The notes under the pieces were generated by a model. The model worked only from the letters and a program-made list of their open reading frames with translations. It was not told the DNA's origin and did no database searches. A stretch of DNA of 64,000 nucleotides from Tubulanus polymorphus. Lineage: Eukaryota > Nemertea > Palaeonemertea > Tubulaniformes > Tubulanidae. Shown in pieces: positions 45,301 to 57,300 of this stretch. Where the stretch lies: contig NC_134036.1 in assembly GCF_964204645.1 (NCBI RefSeq), positions 310,001 through 374,000 on the forward strand. Direction: 5' to 3'. Within the stretch, counting starts at the first letter, position 1. The number at the start of each line of letters is the position of its first letter. The translations under genes were made by a program, and so were the position numbers.

Positions 45301-48300
45301 GTTTATTACAATACTACAACGTCTAGTGTGGTAAGAACCTTCACAAACAATCATCAAACAATGTCAGGTTTTAAGGTTTAGATTTTCACAAAGAATCCTA
45401 TGTGACTTGATGTATCAGATCCCAGTTCCTCAGTTCTGTTGAGTTTGCGACTTGAAAACTAGGACTTTTTCACCCTCAATGAACCGAGCTCAACTCAGGG
45501 TATTGAATATTAGCAAGTTTTAGGTTTCATAATTCCTTCAATCCATTAAGAACGTAATCAATAGCAAGTTTGGGGTTGGTTTTTCCCAGAATTAAAAGGC
45601 GTGAGCTCATAGGAGAAGAACCTTTTACTAAGAAACTGTAGCCAACACCTGGATTCGAACCAAGAAGGACCAGTGAAATAGCGACCACTCTGAAAAAAAT
45701 GCGAGAATTCTATTTTGATTTTTTAGGCCGATAATCAACAATAAATTTGAAGATAAAACCTGCGGAGAAGGACCGAGTTTAACGACGATGTTCGACGATG
45801 ATCGCCACCTACAGACGATCGTGCAAAACATTCGCGAAGCGTTATCAGCCGCATTTAACGCAGCCAATCAGTACGCGGATTGCTTCGAACCGTATCGCGA
45901 ATTCTACCGTGAAAATGAGAGTCTCGATTTAGAATCGGTTCGTGAAGCAGAACACGGTGAGTTACACATAATCCTGATAGATGGCGACGCAGTATAAATC
46001 AGATAGAAATCCTGAGAAGGGAATCAATCCTGCCTCGAATGATTTTAGAGTTATTTGTTATCAAATCTTGTGTTTGACAAAAAAGAAAATGTCTGGATAT
46101 TGTCTAGAAATTAAAGGATTAATTGTTTAATGTGTGTTTGTCTCAGATACAACAGCAGCAGCAGCAGCTGCATCAGCTAGTGCTGAATCGGCTAGGAGAC
46201 GTCACAGCCTCAACTCTCTAACTATTAGTTCAGCTAGATTAGGTCGCCCTACAACTAATACAGTACTCGACGGTAACCATACACACAACACTTAAACAAA
46301 CTGAATTGTTGTATTTCAGTGCTGCACGCGTGCGTCTGTTTCACCAACATTTATTTAGTGAATTTTATCTCGAGATTGTGTGAATAATTGTTATTGTCAC
46401 TGTCTATTTGTTTCTGCCTGTTTTATTCCCAGTTCCGAAATCATCGAGAAATCAATTTCAGCTCAAATTAATCTCAATTTCCGTTTTGAGAAATCATTTT
46501 CAACTCAAATTAATCTCGATTTCCGTTTCGAGAAATCATTTTCAACTCATATTAATCTCGATTTCCTTTTCCGTTATTTTAGACGTAGAATTCTTCCGCG
46601 AGTCGTTGGTTCGTTATCACAAACAACACAAGATGGCCGAACGTATCATCGAGAAGCGCCCTCTTGGCATGTTACTGGTAGACGGAACTAAAATGAAGAA
46701 TCTACTGATTCCGTCTCCGTTGCGATGTCTGGAAGCGATCAACGACATGTTGCCTAAACTGGCGAGACGCGAAGTCGATCGTTTAATAGCTGAGTTACAG
46801 GACGGTCAGTTTAAACTCGAGATCGTTCCCACGACGACCAACGAGTTCGTAGAGAGTTTATCGTTTTTGGACGTCGTCCAGGAGAGAATCGACCCGCTCG
46901 AGAGAGAGGCTGAAACCGTTAAAGAGATGTATGAGCTGATAGATCAATTCACGGTTCCGACTCCGCCGGAAGACTTCGCCGTTTATCAGGTATATACACT
47001 AAATATCAGGGAAATATTGATAGAAAAAATAATAAAAATGTTCTGGAATTTATTATGGACCTGTGGCAAGTGGGAATTCCAGAAGGATCTACCAGGTGTC
47101 GCTAGTAATTCTAAAATTCAATTAAATTCTTAACTTTTCTCATTAACAAAATGTATGTGGACAATTCTATAGTTGCAACATCTGGTGTGCACTGTCGGTA
47201 ATTTGTTAAATTGTGTAGTCACGCCACCTGGTGTGTGCCGTCAGTAACCGATTGATCGTTGTATTTTACAGACATTGAACCCGTCGATAATGAACGTGAA
47301 AAACGCTATCGATAAATCATTAACGGAACGAGACGCGAATATCGATAAATTCTGTACACATCTCGATAAAGATATCGGAGAATTAGCGAAGGAGGTCAAA
47401 GAGGTCAAACAAGCCGCTCAGGTAGGTTCATTACAGAGAAAGTGCTTTAAAATACACTAAACTATCCACTGGTTAACTGTGGACAACTTTTGAGCAACTG
47501 ACCCCAGGGTGATCACTTTCCTTGAAGGGTAAAGTCTCAGCTCTTAGACTGGGGCCAGTTGCACAGTCATGACTTAAGTACAAAAGTGGTCTTAAATCTA
47601 AAGACTGGTCTTAAGTTGTTAGACTGGCTATAGAACTAAGTTGGTCTTAGACTGGTCTTAAGTCTAAGTCATGACTATGTAACCGGCCCCTGGTGTTAAA
47701 TCTAAGCATCGTGTGGCCTCGACATCAACTCGATAAATTATCAAAAGGTTTTGAAATCGTGAATTTATATTTTCAGAACAAAATGATTTTGGATCCGAAA
47801 TCTGAGAAAGATAAAGTTCGCGCGATGTTGAAGAAACTTCTCGATCAAATGGAAGACTTACAGAAACGCGCGTTCACTTATAAATCATATCAGAAAAATT
47901 TCAAAGTCGAAGTGACGAAATTCGACGCGTTGGAAGAAGCTCACGCCGAATTGAAACTGAAACAATTGTTGTGGGAAGCGTTGGACGAATGGGACACGAT
48001 GGTCGTCGATTGGACAGACGTAAGTATCGTTTATTAGATCAGGTTTCAGTTACACAGTTCTGTCGGTTAAACATCTGATTCAAGGGTTGAGATGTCTGAA
48101 TTTGATAGCCAAACTTCACCAGATATTTCGAATCCAGCAGTTTTCTCAATCTATGGTGGTTTGAAACTTCGAGAGTCCAACTGAATTGACAGCAGTAGAA
48201 CGGAGTCCTGAGTTTCGAGTTAAGATTTGACTTGGATTTAAAACATCGAAAATGAACAGATTTTAAACTCAAACGAACTGTGGAACTAGATAATTTAGTA

Positions 48301-51300
48301 TTTTAACTCTATTATTTTAAGTATTTTTCTCTAGTATTTTAAGAAGAGTGAAAAGAACAATGTGTCTATGTAATCATCAATATTCCCTAGTATTGTAATG
48401 ACATGTGTTTGATGAATATTTTGATATTGAATTGTAATTCAGGCGATGTTAGAATCACTGGACCCTGAAGAATTGAGCACTCAAACTACAAAATACGGTA
48501 AATCTGTTTATCAACTAGAGAAAGGTTTACCCCCGAACGGAGTTGTGCCTCTGTTAAAAGAGAGAGTCGAAGGAATGAGAGAAAAGGTCAGCTTTAAATC
48601 ATATATAGTTTACAATCAAACTGATCAACAGATTTACTCAAACTGATTGTTTTTTCCAGCTGCCGATATTAACAGATTTACGTAACCCGTCGTTGAAGCC
48701 TCGTCACTGGGAGGTGATCGAATCAACAATCGGATTCAAACCGACCGCTGAGGATCCGTTAACTCTGGGTAAACTGGTCGAGTTGAATGCGTTCGTTCAT
48801 ACTGAAGCGATACAGGAGATCGCTGGACAAGCAAGTTCTGAAGCCAGTCTAGAATCAATACTCAAAAAGGTACGTGTCTGTCACAGGTGGCGGGCGGGCT
48901 TTCAACGCTAGGTCTAAATTAGGAAGCTTCCATAATTATGAATAGAATCTCTACTCACTGGTATCAGCATACAATGATTGCATTACAGACAGGTCTGATC
49001 TGGGCATAGGTATCTCTTGATCTTCACAGTCTTAGTCCTATCAGCAGTGTCTTATTAATCCTTACAACAGCTGGGCATAGCAGTCTCTTGTTAGTCCTTA
49101 CAATAGGGCATAGCAGTCTCTTGTTAGTCCCTATAGCAGGGCCATAGCAGTCATAGCTTATTCCTAACATGTTGGTCAGGTATTTTGATCAAGTTGTCCT
49201 CAGCTGGGTATAGCGTCAGTCACAGTGAAGTCCTCACAGCTGACCTGATGTAAGGCCAGTCCTCATTGGCTATTAACCCTAACCCTAGGTCCTGGCTAGG
49301 ATTGGTCAGCTAGTTGGTGACAGTAGTAGTTGCTGTGATTGGCTAACCCTAACCCTAGTTGGCCAGAGTGGTTTGCTAGGGTTTCTGTGATTGGCTAACC
49401 CTAACCCTAGGTCTCTGGCCCTAGTAGCTGGTCACTGATTGGGCAGTGGAGGTCATATGACCTCAGTGAGTAGTGATCAGATGTCAGCTCATGTAGACCC
49501 AGACACACTGCTATATACTACTATATACAGGGACCCATTCAACGATCAGACAGTTCATATACACAACCTATAGATCTAGACTACAAACAAATAGAATCCA
49601 ATCAAATCTATGAAATAAACACCTGAATTTGTAGAAATTTAAAAAAAATAAAATCAAACTAGGGCTGGAAATGAACCAAATCTTAGATTTTCATGATTCT
49701 ATGTGTAGGAGAACTGTTCTTAGAAAGAGAAATCCCAAGACTTCTCTTATAGAGAAATCCCCAGACTTCTCTTATAGAGAAATCCCCAAACCCCTTTTCC
49801 ATGCCAGAAGTAAAAGCTGATGTACCATTTTCCTGATAGATACCAAATGACGCTCAGGACCGAAGCAGTCTAAGATACCCGCAAGTTTCACTAATTTGAC
49901 CCTAACTCAATTCAATATATCCAGAAATAACAGTCAAATATAATTTATGATGTAAATTGCGATGTAAATTGTGATGTGATTTATGATGTAATTTATGATG
50001 TAATTTGTAGGTTGAAGATTCATGGAAAACGATGGAATTCGTAACAATCGCTCATAAAGATTCCAAAGACGTTTTCATCGTCGGGGGAACGGACGAAATA
50101 CAACAATTACTCGACGATAGCAACATCAACATAGCAACGATCGCTAGTTCACGACACGTCGGTCCGATTAAATCACGAGTCGACGACTGGTTGAAACAAC
50201 TCGACCTGTTCGGAAAAACATTGGTGAGTTTTATAATCCTTGTTTTACTCAAAATATTTTCATGGTTTTACTTAAAGATTTGTTGATTTTAAAGCGCCCA
50301 CTTAGCTGGAAGTCAGGGAAAGCCAGGAAAATGTCTTTTTGAAAAAGTCGGGGAAATTTGTTGAGTTAGAAAGATTGTGTGTTAAATCAAACAGTTTATG
50401 TCTATGTTGTACGTATTTGACTTGTGTTAATTGATTGAATTCTTAGCAGATCAAGTCAGGGGAAACAACTTAACATGTCAGGGAATAGTCGGGGTAAAAA
50501 GCCAAATAAAAATGTTGGCTGCCAAGATTTTCATGGTTTTACTCAATATTTTAAATGTTTCTATTTTGTAATGTAGGATGAATGGTTGACGTGTCAGCGT
50601 AACTGGTTATACCTGGAGAGTATATTCAGCGCTCCCGACATTCAGAGACAGCTCCCAGCCGAGGCTAAAATGTTCATGCAAGTCGACAAATCTTATAAAG
50701 AAATCATGAGAAAAGTGAATAAAGTTCCACTGGCGATACGCGCTGCGACGCAACCCGGTTAGTATTCAATCAGAAACAGACCAGGGACTGCAGTTACTCA
50801 AAACCTAGTTAACTGGTTACAATTCAAATCTAAAAGTCATTATGTATTTATCCACTGGTTAACTGTAACTTCTGAGCAACTGCAGCCTCTGATTGTCAGG
50901 CCCTGGTTGAAATGTGACTCGTAGAGATTTGAAGATAACTAATTTTGAAATCTAGAATCAAACTTAACCTTGTTACTATACAACTGAGTCTCCTGAGATA
51001 TGAAGAATAAGAAAATGAAATCAAAATCGATATTTTTTTTTGCATCAGGATTATTGGAAACTTTCCAGAACAATAACGCTTTGTTGGATCAGATACAGAA
51101 ATGTTTGGAGGCGTATCTGGAATCGAAGAGAGTTGTGTTCCCGAGGTAAGTTACCGCATGGTGCTCTGAGCGCCCTGGGGTCAGTTACTCAAAACTCGAA
51201 CCAACCTTTTGAGTAACTGGGCCCTGTTTCATAAAAAGATGGACTCCTAAATCAGTGTAAGATAAACTAAATTGATAATAGGTTCGTAGAGGAGGCCTGT

Positions 51301-54300
51301 TCACCAGGTGTAGAGAATGAATACAACAAGACTCATGAAGCTACTAAGAAATACTTAAGATATTGTTTTGTGAAGCTGAACTTTGAGGTAGAATGCGGGC
51401 AACCCTCAATCTACGGAATGTATTTAGAATTTTTCTCTGATTTTGTTTCAGATTCTATTTCTTATCGAACGACGAACTATTAGAGATCCTCGCTCAAACG
51501 AGGAACCCACTCGCCGTTCAACCTCATCTGAGGAAATGCTTCGACGCGATCGCCAGTCTGGAGTTCGGTATCCAGGCTCCGACGTCGAGCGAAGGTAAAG
51601 CTACTCCGGATGTCGCAGCTGCTGCTGCTGCTGCTGCTGCTGGAGGAGATGCTACTCCAGAAATACAATACACTAACGATATCCTGGCGATGATCTCTCC
51701 GGAGAAGGAGAAAGTCAGTTTAGGAAAGGTAGGAATCAGTTTGCGTCAGGGACCGACACTATTTTGAATATACAGTAAAAGTCTTTTATAACACCACGGT
51801 CGGGACCATTGGAAAACATGGTTTTACAAAGAATTGTATTTTCATTGAATTTGAGTTAGATTTGGCAAATTTGTTCTCTGGAAAATGTTGTTGTTAAGAG
51901 AGCAGTGGCATTAAACAGAATGTCTGCGTTGTAACGGACTTTTACTAGTATTTGTTATATGCAACGTTTTTCAGATCTGATTTGAAATGTCGTATTTATT
52001 TTGATAGGGTTTGAAATGTCGTATTTATTTTGACAGGGTTTGAAATGTCGTATTTATTTTGACAGGGTTTGAAATGTCGTATTTATTTTGACAGGGTTTG
52101 AAATGTCGTATTTATTTTGACAGGGTTTGAAATGTCGCATTTATTTCGATAGGGTTTGAAATGTCGTATTTATTTCGACAGGGTTTGAGATGTTGTATTT
52201 ATTTCGACAGGGTTTGAGATGTTGTATTTATTTCGACAGGGTTTGAGATGTTGTATTTATTTCGACAGGGTTTGAAATGTTGTATTTATTTCGACAGGGT
52301 TTGAGATGTTGTATTTATTTCGACAGGGTTTGAAATGTTGTATTTATTTCGACAGGGTTTGAGATGTTGTATTTATTTCGACAGGGTTTGAGATGTTGTA
52401 TTTATTTCGACAGGGTTTGAAATGTTGTATTTATTTCGACAGGGTTTGAAAGCTCGCGGTAACGTTGAAGATTGGTTGTGTAAAGTGGAAGACGCGATGT
52501 TTAAGAGTTTACGTAATTTAGTGAAAGAAGCGAAGAAAGATTACGAGAGGCGAGAACGCGAGGATTGGGTCGTTTTACACGCGTCACAGGTTCGTAAATA
52601 CGACACAAGGTGGCGCTACTTACCTCGAAATCGGGGAAAAGTCTGGAAAATTTCTTTTTAGAAACGCCAGGGAATAATCAGGGAATTTTGTAAAACAGCT
52701 AAAAATCAGGGAAATTTGTTTAGACAACTAGACCGCGCGTATATCAAACAGTTTCGTCCATGTCTTGCGTAGTTGACTGAGTTAATTGATCAGATTCATA
52801 GCAGATTAAGTCTTGAGAAAACAATGTGCATGTCAGGGAATAGTCTGGGAAAATTGGCCACACTGTAAGAATTGAATTCTAACAATGATTAATTTCTCAT
52901 TGTTTATTTCTATGTCTATTATAGATTGTATTGACAGTATCACAGATGATGTGGTGTCGCGACGTTACTGAAATTCTAGAAGCTGATTTCAATCGACTCG
53001 AAGGAATGAGAGATTTCGAAACAAAATCCTACTCTGTACGAAACCAAGATAGAAAACTTTCTAATAATGCGTTCTCTGGTTGAATTAGTGATATATTTGT
53101 TGATCGTTTTCGTTGTAGGATTTGAATAAACTGGCCGCCATTGTTAGAGGTGAATTACCTCCGTTAATCAGGAATATACTGTGCGCGCTGATTACACTGG
53201 ATGTACACGCCAGAGATATGATTACTGAGCTCGTTAAACAGGAGGTTAGTAAAAACATACCTCTGAACCCTCTTCAGCCCTTATCCCCACTACAACTACA
53301 CCCTCTAAACTCCTTAATCCTCCCCTTACCCCTCTGGACAACTACACCCTCTAAACCCTTTACCCCGCAACAACTACACCCTCTAAACTCCTTAATCCTC
53401 CCCTTACCCCTCTGGACAACTACACCCTCTAAACCCTTTACCCCGCAACAACTACACCCTCTAAACTCCTTAATCCTCCCCTTACCCCTCTGGACAACTA
53501 CACCCTCTAAACCCTTTACCCCGCAACAACTACACCCTCTAAACTCCTTAATCCTCCCCTTACCCCTCTGGACAACTACACATTTAAACTCCTTAATCCT
53601 CCCCTTACCCCTCTGGACAACTACACATTGCTTAACCCTTATCCCCACTACAACTACACCCTTTAAACTCCTTAATCCTCCCCTTACCCCTCTGGACAAC
53701 TACACATTTAAACTCCTTAATCCTCCCCTTACCCCCTCAACAACTTCACCCTCTGAACTCCTTACTCCTCTACAAAAACATACACTGTTTATTTCAACTA
53801 AGATATTCAAAAGATAATAAAGAAATATTATTATTTAATAAGATATTAAAGATAATCAGAAAATAATCGAAATCTTAAGCAGAAGAAAATATTTGAATGC
53901 AAATTTTAAAGAATCATGAAATATTTAACTAATGAACGTTGAATGAAATGTTTTGTTTATATTTTCTATAGTGCGACACTGTGAATAATTTTGAATGGCA
54001 GAAACAGTTGAGATATTACTGGGATACAGAGTTAGATAACTGTGTAGTGAGAATGTCTAATTCACTGTATATTTACGGTTATGAATATCTGGGCGCTTCG
54101 CCTCGTCTCGTCATCACGCCGCTTACCGTAAGTTCATCAATCTCTCTCAATATCAACCGGGTTCGGTTTACATGAAAAAACTCATATTTCTAATTTACAA
54201 TCAAAGTTTAACGCCATCATTTTTAATGCCACTTTTCGCCAAAATTTTTCAAAGAACTAATTAGCCTGATCTAACGAGAATTAAATGGATATACTATTCT

Positions 54301-57300
54301 TCATAACGCCAAATTCGATATAACGCCATATTTTTCATGGGTGCTAATGGTGACATTATAAAGGTTGCTATTGGTTACGTACTTAATGCTTTCAGTGACG
54401 GCAACAATTAAGTTAACCGTTTTAAAATTCAAGTTTTTCATGAAACCGAAACCTGGGCTTCTGTTTACGTGATTTCAAATTCTAACATCGATTTCTCGAT
54501 TTATCGCGTTTTAGGATCGCTGTTACTTATGTTTGATGGGTGCGTTACAACTCGACCTAGGTGGCGCTCCGGCTGGTCCGGCCGGTACCGGTAAAACAGA
54601 AACGACGAAAGATCTCGCGAAATCGCTGGCGAAACAATGCGTCGTATTCAACTGTTCCGACGGTTTAGATTATAAAATGATGGGCCGATTTTTCTCGGGT
54701 CTCGCTCAGTCGGGCGCGTGGTGCTGTTTCGACGAGTTCAATCGTATCTACATCGAGGTATTGTCGGTCATCGCTCAGCAACTGATCACGATCAGAAACG
54801 CTAAAGCGGCGAAAGTTCAACGATTCATGTTTGAAGGACGCGAGATTAAACTGGTGTCGACGTGCGCCGCGTTTATCACGATGAACCCCGGTTACGCGGG
54901 GCGTACCGAGTTACCGGATAATCTGAAAGCATTGTTCAGACCGATCGCTATGATGGTACCCGATTACAGTAAGTCTCGTCCGACAACTTTTTTACGCTTT
55001 TATAAAAAAATAGACCGTTATTTTGAAGATTTAAAGATTTATCATTGAAAATCAGTTTAAGATTCTATCCATCCTCGGAGACTGATTTGAAAATGAATTT
55101 TGAATAGCCTTCTAAAATGGGTAGAAGAATTCTTACCAAAATGTCAATTTGGTAACAGATTTCTGTTGTTAAATCTTCAATATTGTCAGTCTTTTACGTA
55201 GACTACATTAGACTGTGACAAGTCAGAATTGATTTCGATTCTTTTGCTATTAGAAATGTATGTTAGAATTATGATCGGATTGTAATTTTATTCTCTAGGA
55301 TTGATCGCGGAGGTGATCCTGTATTCGGAAGGGTTTGAATCCTCAAAGACTCTCGCGTTGAAAATGACGCAAATGTACAAACTGTGCAGTGAACAACTTT
55401 CCCAACAGGTTCAAATCTATTTCTCTTCAAATTGATGATAATATCGATAAGTTATAAGTTATTAGTTAGAATCACTTATTACATAAAAAATCTCCTTACT
55501 CTTTACAAATATAGAGTAAGATTTTAAATCTCAAAAGAAAAGATTCAAAAATAGGTTGATTTTAATGAATTGCTTGTTTAAATACTGCGGGAGTCATTGA
55601 GCTCATTTTCTGATTTAAGGATCATTATGATTTCGGTATGCGTGCGGTGAAGTCCGTGTTGGTGATGGCCGGAGCGTTGAAACGTCAGAATCCCGATAAA
55701 AATGAAGACGTAGTTTTGATCCGAGCGTTGAGAGACAGTAATCTGCCAAAATTCTTACAACAAGACGCCGTACTCTTCCAGGTAAACACGCGATTCACAA
55801 CTAATGAGAATAAACCAACAGTTGATGTTTTAACACTTTATTTTCTGACGGTTTCGAAATTTTGACTTAACTTCATCAGAAAAACAAAAAAATAAATGGT
55901 TTTCATTTTTCAGGGGCCGGTTCCATAGACAGGGCTTAGACTTAAGACCAGTCTACGACAAACTTAGTTATATAGCCAATCTAACAACTTAAGACCAGTC
56001 TTAAGGTTTAAGTCCACTTTTGGTCTTAAGTCTTGACTATGGAACCGGCCCCTGATGATGAAAATAAGTCAAAACTGTTGGAATAAATTGTTAAATCTCA
56101 TCAACTGTAGGTTTTACTGATTAACTCTGTTATACTGAGATAAATATCAGTCTCTACCAGTCATGATTCACAGCCCTGAGTGAGAGGAGATTTGAGATAG
56201 AGAATAACTGTTGTATTTCAGGCGATCCTGCAAGATTTATTCCCGGGGGTTGAAATACCCGACCACGACTACGGTAAACTACAATCGGAGATTGAAGCTT
56301 GTATCAGCGGACGCGGACTGCAACTGGTGCCGGCATTGATTAAAAAAATCATACAACTTTACGAAACGTTGGTCGTACGTCACGGTGTGATGTTAGTCGG
56401 ACCGACTGGAGGTGGGAAAACTACTTGTTACGAGGTTCGTAGATTCATTTATACTCACAACTTCACTTATTTGAGGAAAATTTATCATATATTGGTTGAT
56501 AAAAGTATATTTTCAATTTTACTGCGACTTAGATTAATTAGTTACAGATTAAACATTGTTGTTTGACAGTCAATTATCCCTGATTTCTATTGAAATTGTA
56601 ACGATGCAAAGACTAAATTATTGCAAAGACTTAAGTTTGTTACATCATTCTGGAGATCGCCTTCGATAATGGTTCCACCTTTTTCAAGGCACTTTACAAA
56701 TTCGTAATCCTATCCTATCCATAGAGGTAGAATTGGTAAGAGTCAGTATTTAACCAAATACTGTGGACTGTGTCCTAATCATGGCCAAAACATTAATACT
56801 CATAATCATATCCTATGAATTCAAGATATTTAGGCTAAGAATGATATTCCATTTTCAATTTCGCTATAAATGATATGATATAATGTGTTGTTTTAGGTGC
56901 TTGCAGAGGCGTTGACTAAACTCCACGAAGCAGGAGAACCGAACGATTTCTATCAACCCGTTCACACATACGTATTAAACCCTAAATCTATAACTATGGG
57001 TGAATTATACGGAGAAGTAAATAAACTGACGTTAGAATGGCATGATGGATTGATGGCTCTTACTGTCAGAACTTGTGTACAGGTAAACTATATTATCATC
57101 ATAATCATCAATATATCAACTAAATCATCATAATCATCGATATATCAACTAAATCAACATAATCATCAATATATCAACTAAATCATCATAATCATCAATA
57201 TATCAACTATGGAATCTAAAAGGTAAGACGAACTCAGGATGTATTTGAACTTCTTATTAAGGAAGTATTTTAAGAATCGTTATTGTAGGTTTCACTAGCT

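Noticed and set aside
45620..45700. Functional minus-strand tRNA around GGTTCGAATCC
   Set aside because: A- and B-box-like words and a T-arm exist, but there is no complementary 5' acceptor strand or anticodon stem; listed only as a possible SINE relic.
49255..49420. Interstitial telomere or subtelomeric insertion
   Set aside because: Only two consecutive CCCTAA units per copy inside a larger repeat; too short for a telomeric tract.
53274..53699. 141-residue minus-strand frame in the DNAH6 intron
   Set aside because: It is generated by the 78-bp repeat ([14 protein letters not shown] periodicity) and has no other support.
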